Assembly: GCF_001570565.1 (NCBI RefSeq)
Contig: NZ_BBXE01000013.1
Span: 452,984 to 516,983 of the forward strand
Direction: 5' to 3'
Source: Herbidospora yilanensis
GTDB taxonomy: Bacteria > Actinomycetota > Actinomycetes > Streptosporangiales > Streptosporangiaceae
Length of the DNA stretch: 64,000 nt
A program made the translations under genes and the position numbers. The notes below the pieces were generated by a model that was not told where the DNA came from, did not search any database, and was given only the letters and a program-made list of their open reading frames with translations. This document shows, in pieces, positions 1 to 8,310 of the stretch. Every line of letters begins with the position of its first letter. Within the stretch, counting starts at the first letter, position 1.

Positions 1-530
1 GAACGCAGAGCGTAGTACAGCCTCGATTTCACAGTACCCGGAGGTATCCCCAGTATCGCTGCTGCCTCGTTAACCGTACGGTCCCGTAAGTATGTCTGTT
101 CGATAACTTCTCGGTGATCGGCGCTGAGGCCGCGCAAGGCGTCGGCGACGACGATGGCCGCCAGGGTCTTGTCGGCGTCGTCGGGCACCGCGATGCTGTC
201 CGCCTCGGGTGGCTCCACCTCCCGAGGACGGACACCGCGGCGGCGGCGGCCGTCGATCACGATGCGGCGAGAGACGGTGAGGAGCCATGCCCAGAGCAGG
301 CCTCTCTCCCATGTCAGTTTCGCCGCGTTACGCCAGGCACGAAGCAACGTCTCCTGAACGACGTCCTCCGCCCACTGAAGGTCGTTGCCGGTCGTCTGCC
401 TGACCTGACGGAGCAACGGACCACCGAACTCGTTATAGAGCTCCCTGATCAGACGATCATCCCAATCAGGGCCTGTTTCGGGGTCCAGACGCTCGAACCG
501 GCTGTCGAGTTGTCGGCGCACAGGCCACAT
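1..530 (-). CDS. ECF-family RNA polymerase sigma factor, 3' end cut by window edge
   Basis: Alternative sigma factor of the extracytoplasmic-function class, which redirects RNA polymerase to stress promoters. Reading the minus strand from an ATG at 530 gives 176 residues. Region 2 is seen early (YNEFGGPLLRQVRQ, then WAEDVVQETLLRAWR) and region 4 late (LSADHREVIEQTYLRDRTV, then AAILGIPPGTVKSRLYYALR, the helix-turn-helix). The protein runs off the left edge just after this helix, so only a few residues should be missing. The ATG has an AAAGG about 11 nt upstream and no other usable in-frame start lies nearby. It is divergent from the DUF4142 operon. An in-frame TTA leucine codon (positions 87-89) and more A/T-ending codons than the neighbouring genes are unusual here. 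No anti-sigma factor is in the window; it may lie beyond the left edge. Confidence 0.9.
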   Translation of the reverse strand, partial: MWPVRRQLDSRFERLDPETGPDWDDRLIRELYNEFGGPLLRQVRQTTGNDLQWAEDVVQETLLRAWRNAAKLTWERGLLWAWLLTVSRRIVIDGRRRRGVRPREVEPPEADSIAVPDDADKTLAAIVVADALRGLSADHREVIEQTYLRDRTVNEAAAILGIPPGTVKSRLYYALR

Positions 531-593
531 ATTTGCATCAGCCTTTGTGACCTGTACACAACTCTGACAACTCTCGTCATTTCTAACTATTCC

Positions 594-621
594 TGAACCA
601 TCCGTACCAAGGCCGCGTACC
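594..621 (+). promoter_or_regulatory. Candidate ECF-sigma promoter of the DUF4142 operon
   Basis: TGAACC (594-599), 16 nt, then CGTACC (616-621), ending 24 nt before the DUF4142 start codon. ECF promoters typically have a GAAC-type -35 and a CGT-type -10; this form resembles the reported mycobacterial SigL consensus. It lies in the gap between the divergent sigma gene and the operon, so control by the adjacent sigma factor is a reasonable inference. Confidence 0.5.
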
Positions 622-645
622 TCCCCCCGAAAGAGAGGAGGCGCC

Positions 646-1236
646 ATGCGGTTCCGGTTCGGGGAACTCGTGGTCTTCGCGGTTTTCCTGTTCGCGGCGG
701 CCGTCGCCGTCATCGTCGTCGTGCCTCAGGAGCAGGCGACGGCGCAGCAGGGTTTCACTTCGACGCGGTGGGGCCCGTTGAGCCCCGCCGACAGGGACTT
801 CCTCGTGAAGGTGCGCTGGGCGGGGCTCTGGGAGATCCCCGCCGGCCGCTGGGCGCAGGAGCGCTCGACCAACGAGAAGGTCAAGATCGCGGGCAACCAC
901 CTGATGGTCGACCACGCCAAGCTCGACGAGGCGGTCCGCGCGGAGGCCTCCGCACTGGGCGTGCCGCTCCCGAACGAACCCAACCCCGACCAGCAGCGCT
1001 GGCTGGGTGAGATGTCGAACGCGACCGGCGCCCAGTTCGACCAGATCTTCGCCGACCGGCTGCGGGCCGCGCACGGCAAGGTCTTCGCCACGGTCGCCGC
1101 GATCCGCGCGGGGACGCGTAACGAGAGGATCCGCGCCTTCGCCGCGGAGGCCAACGTGGTCGTCATGAAGCACATGCGTGTGCTTGAGGAGACCGGCCTG
1201 GTGGACTACTCCGCGCTCCCGGTCCCGCCGGTCTAA
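646..1236 (+). CDS. Secreted or membrane-anchored DUF4142 protein
   Basis: 196-residue protein of the DUF4142 family, a mainly helical domain of unknown function related in fold to ferritin-like bundles. Residues about 7-27 are a hydrophobic N-terminal segment (signal peptide or anchor) followed by the mature domain. Family hallmarks are visible: NHLMVDHAKLDEAVRAEAS, then GVPLPNEPNPDQQRWL, and a late KHMRVLEETG helix. The start has GAGAGGAGG just upstream. It is the first gene of an apparent four-gene operon: DUF1996 follows after 19 nt. Its role here is unknown; export plus the redox genes downstream suggests a job at the cell surface. Confidence 0.85.
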   Translation: MRFRFGELVVFAVFLFAAAVAVIVVVPQEQATAQQGFTSTRWGPLSPADRDFLVKVRWAGLWEIPAGRWAQERSTNEKVKIAGNHLMVDHAKLDEAVRAEASALGVPLPNEPNPDQQRWLGEMSNATGAQFDQIFADRLRAAHGKVFATVAAIRAGTRNERIRAFAAEANVVVMKHMRVLEETGLVDYSALPVPPV

Positions 1237-1255
1237 CCAGGAGGAACAGAAGAAC

Positions 1256-2698
1256 ATGCGTAAACGCGCCCTCGCCATGGCGGGAGCTCTGCTGGCCGGG
1301 TCCCTGATCCTGCCGAGCTTCCCCACGCCGGCCTTCGCGGCCTGCGACCCACGCATCGGCGGCGCCGAGTGCGACGCACTCGGCCCGGCCCTGAGCGACT
1401 TCGTCGACATCCGCCGCGTCGGCCGCGCCAACGGCGTCGTCGCAGGTGGCGGCTCGTTCACCTCGCAGTGTGGCCGCAACGAGAGAGGGCATCGCAACTC
1501 CGACAACCACATCGTCGCGCCGGGTGTGACGAACGGCGCGCACCACGTCCACGACTACGTGGGCAACGTCACCACCAACGGGTTCTCCACCGACCAGTCG
1601 CTGGCCGCGGGCGGCACGACCTGCCGCAACGGCGACCGGTCCGCCTACTTCTGGCCCATCCTCCGCCTCCGGCCGGACCTGAGGCTGCAGGGCCAGAACA
1701 ACAACCAGGACAACCAGCGGCAGCAACAGCAGCAGGACCCCAATCAGCAGCAACAGCAGGACCCGAACCAGCAGCAGCAGGATCCCAACCAGCAGCAGGA
1801 CCCGAACCAGCAGCAACAGGACCCCTCCGCCCAGCCTCAGCAGCAACAGCAGGGCGACCAGGCCGCTCCCAACGATCAAGCCGTCAATGACCAGGCTGCG
1901 CAGCAAGGCGACCAGCCCGTCAATGACCAGGCGGGGAACACCGGCCAGGCCGACCAGGGTCAGCAGCCCGCAGCGAACGCCGGCAACGGCGCGGCGCAGG
2001 CGCAGACCTTCAGCAGGCAGCAGCCCCAGCCGCAGAACCAGAGCCGCTTCGGCAACCGCGGCGACAACGGAGGAAACAACAACGGCGGGAACAACGGCGG
2101 CCAGCAGCCCCAGCCCGGCCAGACCGGCCAGCCCCCGCGCCCCGGCCAGGACGGTTCGGAGATCGGCGGCTTCGCGGACGGCAACGTCGGCCAGATCCTG
2201 ACCCCCCGTGCGGTCCAGCTCCAGTTCCGCGGCAACCGGTTCAGCCGGGTCGTCGCGATGCCCCGCTTCCTGCGCGTGATCACCGGTGACGCCAAGGCGG
2301 CCACCAACGGCCCCGCCAACGCGCGGGCGCAGTGGACCTGCTCCGGCTTCCAGAACCGGGCCACCGACAAGTATCCGATCTGTCCGAGAGGCAGCCTCGT
2401 GATGCGCATCCTGGACTTCCCGAGTTGCTGGGACGGTCAGAACACCGACAGCGCCAACCACCGGACGCACATCGTGTTCCCCGACCAGAGCGGCCGCTGC
2501 CCCCAGGGCACCCGGGCCGTCCCCCAGCTCCGCATGACCCTGGCCTACGCGGTTCCGCAGGGCGCCAGCTTCGCCGTGGACGCGTTCCCGGAGCAGAAGC
2601 ACAGCCCGATCACCGACCACGCCGACTTCCACAACGTCATGCCCAACAACCTCATGAACTTCATGGTGCAGTGCATCAACCGTAATCGCCGCTGCTGA
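1256..2698 (+). CDS. Secreted DUF1996 protein with a Gln/Asn-rich insertion
   Basis: 480 residues. Start chosen at the ATG after AGGAGGAAC, because it yields a clear Sec signal peptide (MRKRALAMAGALLAGSLIL, cleavage near AFA-AC). A DUF1996 domain appears in two parts. The N-terminal part is about residues 35-140 with AHHVHDYVGNVTTNG and GTTCRNGDRSAYFWP. The C-terminal part is about residues 305-480 with FPSCWDGQNTDSANHRTH and CPQGTRAVPQLRM. Between them lie about 160 residues of low complexity: DPNQQQQ-type repeats, then NDQ-, GNNNGG- and QPGQ-rich stretches. DUF1996 has no established enzymatic role; it is common in secreted fungal and actinobacterial proteins. The insertion should form a flexible exposed loop. 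Confidence 0.88.
   Translation: MRKRALAMAGALLAGSLILPSFPTPAFAACDPRIGGAECDALGPALSDFVDIRRVGRANGVVAGGGSFTSQCGRNERGHRNSDNHIVAPGVTNGAHHVHDYVGNVTTNGFSTDQSLAAGGTTCRNGDRSAYFWPILRLRPDLRLQGQNNNQDNQRQQQQQDPNQQQQQDPNQQQQDPNQQQDPNQQQQDPSAQPQQQQQGDQAAPNDQAVNDQAAQQGDQPVNDQAGNTGQADQGQQPAANAGNGAAQAQTFSRQQPQPQNQSRFGNRGDNGGNNNGGNNGGQQPQPGQTGQPPRPGQDGSEIGGFADGNVGQILTPRAVQLQFRGNRFSRVVAMPRFLRVITGDAKAATNGPANARAQWTCSGFQNRATDKYPICPRGSLVMRILDFPSCWDGQNTDSANHRTHIVFPDQSGRCPQGTRAVPQLRMTLAYAVPQGASFAVDAFPEQKHSPITDHADFHNVMPNNLMNFMVQCINRNRRC
1709..1826 (+). repeat. In-frame minisatellite coding for DPN(Q)n repeats
   Basis: Five imperfect tandem copies of a unit of about 21-27 bp, CAGCAGCAACAGCAGGACCC or close variants, coding DPNQQQ with two to five glutamines. 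All length changes are multiples of three, so the reading frame is kept. This kind of tract is prone to slippage and length variation between strains. Confidence 0.8.
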
Positions 2699-2744
2699 CG
2701 GGCGGCCCCAGAGCCCTCGGTATCCCCCCTGACCGGAGGAATCA

Positions 2745-3527
2745 GTGTCAAAAAGGCGGGCTCATCGGCGATCCGAACGTTTCGATCTCCAGAAACGAGG
2801 CGTTCGGATCGTCCTGGGCTCTCTCGCGTTCACCATCATGGCCGGATCCCTGCTCGGCGCCCGTCTGGGCCTGAGCACGCAGGTCCTGCTGATGGCGCAG
2901 GAGTTCCTCACGTTCTACGCGGGCGTCTTCTCGCTCGTGGCGCTCACCGCGACCGTCGGACTCGGGCTGCTCACGTCCGAGCGCATGATCCTGCCGATCA
3001 GGTGGCGTGTCCGGGCACAACTCGTGCACCGGGGCGCCGCCCTGATCGGGGTCGGCTTCCTGGTCGTCCACATCGGCATGAAGATCGCGGCGGGGCTGGT
3101 GCCGTCGTACGGGTCGGTGATTCCCACCACCAACCTGGCGGTCGGGGCCGGCGCCGTGGCGTCGGACCTGTTCATCGTGATCGTCGCCACCGGGGTGATG
3201 CGCGGCCGGTTCGCCATGGCCGTCCACCCCTGGATCTGGCGTGGCCTGCACGACCTGGCCTATCTGGCCTGGCCCGTCTCGATCCTGCACGGCCTGGCGG
3301 CCGGACGTGCCCCCGCGCCCTGGGTGGCGTGGAGCTACATCCTCTGCATCGTCGCCGTCGGCACCGCCCTCATGATCCGCGCGATCGTCTCGCTCCGGCC
3401 GAAGACGACCATGCGGGACGAGATGGAGGAGCTGCCGATGCCGCAGGAGGACGCCAAGCGGAAGACGACCAGGCTGGCCGAGCGCGAGCAGGCCGCCCAG
3501 CCCCAGAAGCTAAGGAGGGTTGTCTAA
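2745..3527 (+). CDS. Ferric-reductase-like heme b membrane protein
   Basis: 260 residues from a GTG preceded by GGAGG. About six hydrophobic helices between residues 20 and 215, then a charged Lys/Glu-rich cytoplasmic tail. Two helices carry histidine pairs with cytochrome-b-like spacing: H95/H109 and H169/H182, expected to hold two stacked b hemes as in the ferric reductase and NADPH-oxidase transmembrane domain. No flavin or NAD domain is fused, so electrons must come from a separate protein. The gene 3 nt downstream codes a NuoF-like flavin/iron-sulfur protein that could supply them. Family assignment rests on helix and His pattern, not on a strong sequence signature. Confidence 0.75.
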   Translation: MSKRRAHRRSERFDLQKRGVRIVLGSLAFTIMAGSLLGARLGLSTQVLLMAQEFLTFYAGVFSLVALTATVGLGLLTSERMILPIRWRVRAQLVHRGAALIGVGFLVVHIGMKIAAGLVPSYGSVIPTTNLAVGAGAVASDLFIVIVATGVMRGRFAMAVHPWIWRGLHDLAYLAWPVSILHGLAAGRAPAPWVAWSYILCIVAVGTALMIRAIVSLRPKTTMRDEMEELPMPQEDAKRKTTRLAEREQAAQPQKLRRVV

Positions 3528-3530
3528 GAC

Positions 3531-4991
3531 ATGATTCCCTACCGCGTCTCCAAGATCCGCAGGCTCGGTCCGGCCCGGCTCACCGCCGGCCTCGACGAGC
3601 ACCGCCGGATGGACCTCGACACTCACTACGAGATCCACGGCAAACTCGACGGCCAATCCGTCGACTCACTGATCTCGCTGGCGGAAGAGGTCGACCTGCG
3701 GGGACGCGGTGGGGCGGCCTTCCCGTTCGCGCGCAAGCTCAGGGCCGTCCAGGCCAACGCGCGCAACTCCGACACCGTCGTGCTGGTCAACGCCGCCGAA
3801 GGCGAGCCGGCCAGCATGAAGGACAAGATGCTGCTCACCCGCAAGCCGCACCTCGTGCTGGAGGGCGCGCTGCTGGCGGCCAGTGCGCTGGACGCCAAGG
3901 AGGTGGTCATCGCCACCCCCGCGGGTGAGCTGGCGGAGGGCTCGATGCGCGCGGCCGTGGCCGAGCGCGGGCTCATCGGGTACGTCCGGGTGGCCGGCAT
4001 CCAGGAGCGGTTCATCTCGGGCGAGGGCGGGTCCCTCGTCCGGGCGGTGAACGGCGAGCTGGGCCAGCCGTCCGGGCGGAAGGTCCGGACCAGCGACGCC
4101 GGGGTGCGCGGACTGCCCACCCTGTTGTCGAACACCGAGACGTTCGCCCAGCTCGCGCTGCTGGCCGAGCTGGGCCCGGAGGAGTACGGCTCCGTCGGCA
4201 CCGTGCAGGAGCCCGGCACGACCCTGCTCAGCGTGAGCGGGTCGGTGAAGGCGCCCTCGGTCGTGGAGGTCACGCCCGGGGTGCCGCTGGCCCAGGTGCT
4301 CGACATGTGCGAGGCGGACGTCGGCGACGGCGTGCTCATCGGCGGCTACCACGGCAAGTGGCTCAGCGCGGCCGACGCCTACGGCGCGATCGTGTCGCGC
4401 CGGGGCATGCAGCAGGCGGGCGGTGAGCTCGGCGCGGGCATCATCGTGCCGCTGGGCCCGGACACGTGTCCCCTCGGGGAGACGGTCCGGGTCGCCGCCT
4501 ATCTCGCCCAGCAGTCGTCGGGGCAGTGCGGCCCGTGCCGCATCGGCCTGCCGGCGCTCGCGCGGGCCCTGTCGGAGCTCACCATGGGCGACCCGCAGGC
4601 CCACGACCTGGTGAAATCGGCCGCCACGGCGGTGAAGGGCCGGGGCGCGTGCTTCCACCCCGACGGGACGACCCGGTTCGTGCTCTCGGCGCTGGAGGCC
4701 TTCGCCGAGGACGTCGACGAGCACATCATCAACGGCTCGTGCGGCCGGGGCGTGCAGAACACCCTGCCGATGCCGATCACCGAGGCCAGCGACGTGCGGC
4801 TGGTGGTCGACTGGACCCGCTGCCAGGGCCACGGACTGTGCGCCCACCTCATGCCCGACCTGGTGAAACTCGACCACCACGGCTTCCCGGTGTTCATGGA
4901 CGCGCCGGTTCCGGCATGGGCCAAGAGCGAGGCGCAGCGGGCGGTCGAGATGTGCCCGGCGCTGGCTCTCCGAGTCGACTCCCGCAAGTAA
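3531..4991 (+). CDS. NuoF-like flavin/iron-sulfur protein fused to a ferredoxin
   Basis: 486 residues. The first 400 resemble NADH dehydrogenase subunit F: the FMN/NADH region GRGGAAFPFARKL (58-70), NAAEGEPASMKDK (87-99), an SLBB segment (about 232-270) and the cluster region SSGQCGPCR...GRGAC. In NuoF the cluster uses CxxCxxC plus a distant Cys; here the first position is Ser330, with C333, C336 and C374 kept. Residues about 420-486 form a single-cluster ferredoxin with C431, C437 (CQGHGLC) and C475 (CPALAL), the pattern of 3Fe-4S ferredoxins. Start follows AAGGAGGG. It overlaps nothing but sits 3 nt after the heme protein gene, implying tight co-translation. Likely an NADH-oxidising electron donor; the physiological acceptor is inferred to be the heme protein. 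Confidence 0.85.
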   Translation: MIPYRVSKIRRLGPARLTAGLDEHRRMDLDTHYEIHGKLDGQSVDSLISLAEEVDLRGRGGAAFPFARKLRAVQANARNSDTVVLVNAAEGEPASMKDKMLLTRKPHLVLEGALLAASALDAKEVVIATPAGELAEGSMRAAVAERGLIGYVRVAGIQERFISGEGGSLVRAVNGELGQPSGRKVRTSDAGVRGLPTLLSNTETFAQLALLAELGPEEYGSVGTVQEPGTTLLSVSGSVKAPSVVEVTPGVPLAQVLDMCEADVGDGVLIGGYHGKWLSAADAYGAIVSRRGMQQAGGELGAGIIVPLGPDTCPLGETVRVAAYLAQQSSGQCGPCRIGLPALARALSELTMGDPQAHDLVKSAATAVKGRGACFHPDGTTRFVLSALEAFAEDVDEHIINGSCGRGVQNTLPMPITEASDVRLVVDWTRCQGHGLCAHLMPDLVKLDHHGFPVFMDAPVPAWAKSEAQRAVEMCPALALRVDSRK

Positions 4992-5053
4992 TCGTTTTGT
5001 TATCCAAGCGGTCGTCTCACGAGGTAGTACCAACCCTCGGGGAGTGATTTGCA

Positions 5054-6418
5054 GTGGATCGTCGTGAATTCCTGTCCGCGGCGGCGCTCGCGCCGTTCGC
5101 GGGCGGGGCGCCCGACTGGCGCGCGCTGGACCGGACGTTGAAGGGCCGTCTCGTACGGCCCGGCGACCCCTCCTACGCCACCGCCAAACGGGTCTTCAAC
5201 GTGGCCTTCGACAACGCGGCCCCCCGGGCCGTCGCCTACTGCGCCACCGCCGCCGACGTGGCGGCCTGCGTCGGGTTCGCCCGCCGCAACGGCCTGGTGG
5301 TGCATCCGAGATCCGGGGGCCATTCCTACGCCGGCTGGTCGACCGGCTCAGGCCTGATCGTGGACGTCTCCCAGCTCAGAGCCGTGAAGCTCACCGGCGG
5401 CCTGGCGACGGTCGGGTCGGGGGCCAAGCTCATCGACGTCTACTCCCAGTTGGGGAAGAGCGGCGTCAGCATCCCCGCGGGCTCGTGCCCGACGGTCGGG
5501 GTGGCCGGCCTGACGCTGGGCGGCGGGATCGGGGTCGTCGCCCGCCGCCACGGGCTGACGATCGACGTGCTGAAGGCCGTGTCGCTGGTCACCGCCGACG
5601 GAAGGCTGATCACGGCCTCGGCGAACAACCACCCGGACCTGTTCTGGGCGCTGCGGGGAGGCGGCGGCGGCAACTTCGGCATCGCCACCTCGTTCACGTA
5701 CCAGACCCACCCCGTCCAGGACGTCACCGTGTTCACGATGCGGTGGCCGTGGTCGCAGGCGTTCGCGGTGGTGAAGAAGTGGCAGAAATGGGCGCCCGCG
5801 GCGCCCGACGCGCTCTGGTCGAATCTGCACCTCTCCCAGGACCCGGGGCGATCCGTTTCCGTCACCGGGCTTTATTTGGGCTCCAGATCGCGTTGTGAGG
5901 CCCTCTTGACGGGTTTCCCGGCGTCGACACGGACGGTCAAGTCGATGGGTTATCTCCAGGCGATGTATTTCATGGCCGGGTGCTCGACTCTGGAGGCCTG
6001 CCACACGGGGCCGCGCGACCGGTTCAGCGCCAGTTCCCATTTCGCGTACACGGAGATGAGCGACGCGACCATCAGGGCGCTCATCGCCCAAGTGGGCCGG
6101 GCCGGGCGGCACACCGTCCTGATCGACGCGCTGGGCGGGGCGGTCGGCCGGGTGGCCCCCGGCGCGACCGCGTTCCCGCACCGGAAGGCGTTGTTCAGCC
6201 TCCAGTACTACGCCCACTTCGACGGCGCAAGCGCCTGGGTCCGCTCGGCCCGCGATTCGATGACGCCGCGGCTCGGGCGGCACGCCTACGTTAACTATCC
6301 CGATATAGCCCTGAAGGACTACAAGGATCAGTACTACGGCCCCAACGCCGCCCGGCTGGCGGCCGTGAAGAAGGTCTACGACCCGACCGGCTTCTTCAGG
6401 CACCCGCAAGGGGTCTGA
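5054..6418 (+). CDS. Tat-exported berberine-bridge-type FAD oxidase
   Basis: 454 residues. The N-terminus MDRREFLSAAALAPFAGGAP has an RRxFL twin-arginine motif, so export in folded form is likely. An FAD_binding_4 domain carries both covalent flavin anchors of the family: H90 in RSGGHSYAGW and C145 in GSCPTVGVAGLTLGGG. A BBE C-terminal segment ends the protein (YVNYPDIALKDYKDQYYG, then YDPTGFFRHPQGV). Members oxidise sugars, alcohols or alkaloid-like substrates and pass electrons to oxygen or another acceptor; the substrate cannot be read from sequence. GTG start. It follows the NuoF-like gene by 62 nt and may be a separate unit. Its 3' end overlaps the convergent acsA-like gene by 23 bp. Confidence 0.88.
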   Translation: MDRREFLSAAALAPFAGGAPDWRALDRTLKGRLVRPGDPSYATAKRVFNVAFDNAAPRAVAYCATAADVAACVGFARRNGLVVHPRSGGHSYAGWSTGSGLIVDVSQLRAVKLTGGLATVGSGAKLIDVYSQLGKSGVSIPAGSCPTVGVAGLTLGGGIGVVARRHGLTIDVLKAVSLVTADGRLITASANNHPDLFWALRGGGGGNFGIATSFTYQTHPVQDVTVFTMRWPWSQAFAVVKKWQKWAPAAPDALWSNLHLSQDPGRSVSVTGLYLGSRSRCEALLTGFPASTRTVKSMGYLQAMYFMAGCSTLEACHTGPRDRFSASSHFAYTEMSDATIRALIAQVGRAGRHTVLIDALGGAVGRVAPGATAFPHRKALFSLQYYAHFDGASAWVRSARDSMTPRLGRHAYVNYPDIALKDYKDQYYGPNAARLAAVKKVYDPTGFFRHPQGV

Positions 6419-8279
6419 AGAACGCCAGCACCTCGGGGTTGGCCATCGCGTCGGGGTTGGCGGCCTGCTCGACCGGCACACCCTGGAGGATCTTCCGCAC
6501 CGGCACTTCGAGCTTCTTGCCCGACAGGGTGCGCGGGATCCCCGGCACGGCCGCGATCTCGTCGGGCACGTGGCGCGGCGACAACTCGGTGCGCAGGGCC
6601 GTCTTCAGCTCCTTGACGAGGGTCTCGTCGAGGTCGCGTCCGTCGGCGAGGGCGATGTAGAGCAGCAGGCGGCCCTCCTGGCCGAGCCGGCCGGTGTCGA
6701 TGACGAGGCTGTCGGCGACGGCGTCGAAGCGCTCGACCACGCGGTAGAACTCGCTGGTGCCCATCCGCACCCCGCCCCGGTTGAGGGTCGAGTCGGAGCG
6801 GCCGTAGATGACGCTGCCGCCGTCGGGCAGGATCTTGATCCAGTCGCCGTGCCGCCAGACGCCGGGATACTCCTCGAAGTACGACTCCCGGTAGCGGCGG
6901 CCGTCGGGGTCGTTCCAGAACATGACCGGCATCGAGGGCATCGGCGCGGTGATGACGAGCTCGCCCACCTCGTCGGTGACGGGGTGCCCCGACGGGTCGA
7001 ACGCCTCGACCCGCGCGCCCAGCGAACGGCACGGGATGACACCCGCGCGGACCGGCAGCGTCCTGACCGCGCCGACGAAGCCGGTGCAGACGTCGGTGCC
7101 GCCGGAGAACGAGCCGAGCTGGACGTCGTCCGACACGTCGGCGTAGATCCAGGCGAAGCCCTCGGGCGGGAGGGGTGAGCCGGTCGAGCCCACGCCCTTC
7201 AGCGCCCCGAGCCCGGCGGGCTTCAGGCCGGCCTTCATCGAGGCGACGATGTAGGGGGCGCCGGTGCCGAAGTAGGTCACGCCCTCTTCGGCGACGAGGT
7301 CCCAGAGGGCGCCGGTCGAGGGGTGGGCGGCCGAGCCGTCGTACAGGACGACCGTCGCGCCGACCAGCAGGCCGCCGATGAGGTAGTTCCACATCATCCA
7401 GCCGGTGGTGGTGTACCAGAAGAACCGGTCGCCCTCGCCGAGGTCCTGGTGGAAGGTGAGCGACTTCAGGTGTTCCACGACGATGCCGCCGTGGCCGTGG
7501 ACGATCGGCTTGGGCAGCCCGGTCGTGCCGGAGGAGTAGAGCACCCAGAGCGGGTGGTCGAAGGGCACCCGGTCGAAGGCCAGGTCGCCGGGCCGGGTGA
7601 AGGAGTCCCACTCGGCGACCCGGACGGTCGCGTTGAGCGAGGGCAGCCGCGAGGCGATGTCGGCGACCACGTCGGTCCGGTCGAAGTATCTGCCGTTGTA
7701 GGTGTAGCCGTCGACCGCGATCAGGACCTTCGGCTCGATCTGGGTGAACCGGTCGATGATCGCCGGCGCCCCGAAGTCGGGCGAGCACGACGACCAGATC
7801 GCCCCCAGCGACGCGGTGGCCAGGAACACGATCAGCGCCTCGGGGATGTTCGGCAGGTATCCGGCGACCCGGTCGCCCGTCCCCACCCCGAGCCGGATGA
7901 GCCCGGCCCGCGCTTTCGCGACTTCGTCGCGCAACTCCCCGAGTGTGTACGTCCGCCGCTCGCCCGTTTCATCCCGAAATATAACCGCAAGGCGGTCTGG
8001 CGGGCCTTTCAGCGCGTTTTCCGCGTAATTAATGGCACTACCGGCAAACCACCGCGTTTGGGGCATATTTCCGGAAATGACCGGGCCATTCGCGCGGTCC
8101 CCCACGACGCCGAAGTAATCCCAGACGGCGGTCCAGAAAGCGGCGGGTTCCTCCACCGACCACGACCACAACCCGTCGTAGGGGCCGGGCCGGCCGACCG
8201 CCTCCTGGAAACGGGTGATCCGGGCATCCCGGATGACCTCGGCCGATGGGGCCCAGAGCACGTCGCCTTCACTCACCAT
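6396..8279 (-). CDS. Acetoacetyl-CoA synthetase (acetoacetate-CoA ligase)
   Basis: 627-residue ANL-superfamily adenylating enzyme. It activates acetoacetate with ATP and CoA. Seen are the P-loop core YSSGTTGLPKPIVHGHGG, the family-typical GWMMWNYLIGGLLVGATVV, the adenylate motif region GGTDVC, and the C-terminal catalytic lysine region RTLSGKKLEVPVRKI. Length fits acetoacetyl-CoA synthetases (about 650) rather than acetyl-CoA synthetases. The start at 8279 (MVSEGDVLW) is chosen because it avoids overlap with the upstream HAD gene; an in-frame ATG at 8330 would overlap it by 20 bp. Probably used in ketone-body or polyhydroxybutyrate turnover. Confidence 0.9.
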   Translation of the reverse strand: MVSEGDVLWAPSAEVIRDARITRFQEAVGRPGPYDGLWSWSVEEPAAFWTAVWDYFGVVGDRANGPVISGNMPQTRWFAGSAINYAENALKGPPDRLAVIFRDETGERRTYTLGELRDEVAKARAGLIRLGVGTGDRVAGYLPNIPEALIVFLATASLGAIWSSCSPDFGAPAIIDRFTQIEPKVLIAVDGYTYNGRYFDRTDVVADIASRLPSLNATVRVAEWDSFTRPGDLAFDRVPFDHPLWVLYSSGTTGLPKPIVHGHGGIVVEHLKSLTFHQDLGEGDRFFWYTTTGWMMWNYLIGGLLVGATVVLYDGSAAHPSTGALWDLVAEEGVTYFGTGAPYIVASMKAGLKPAGLGALKGVGSTGSPLPPEGFAWIYADVSDDVQLGSFSGGTDVCTGFVGAVRTLPVRAGVIPCRSLGARVEAFDPSGHPVTDEVGELVITAPMPSMPVMFWNDPDGRRYRESYFEEYPGVWRHGDWIKILPDGGSVIYGRSDSTLNRGGVRMGTSEFYRVVERFDAVADSLVIDTGRLGQEGRLLLYIALADGRDLDETLVKELKTALRTELSPRHVPDEIAAVPGIPRTLSGKKLEVPVRKILQGVPVEQAANPDAMANPEVLAFFRPLAGA

Positions 8280-8310
8280 GGCCCCATCCTGCTGCGAGGT
8301 CAGGGGGATG

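Noticed and set aside
114-596. Plus-strand open frame at the left edge
   Set aside because: It is antisense to the ECF sigma gene, whose regions 2 and 4 are clear.
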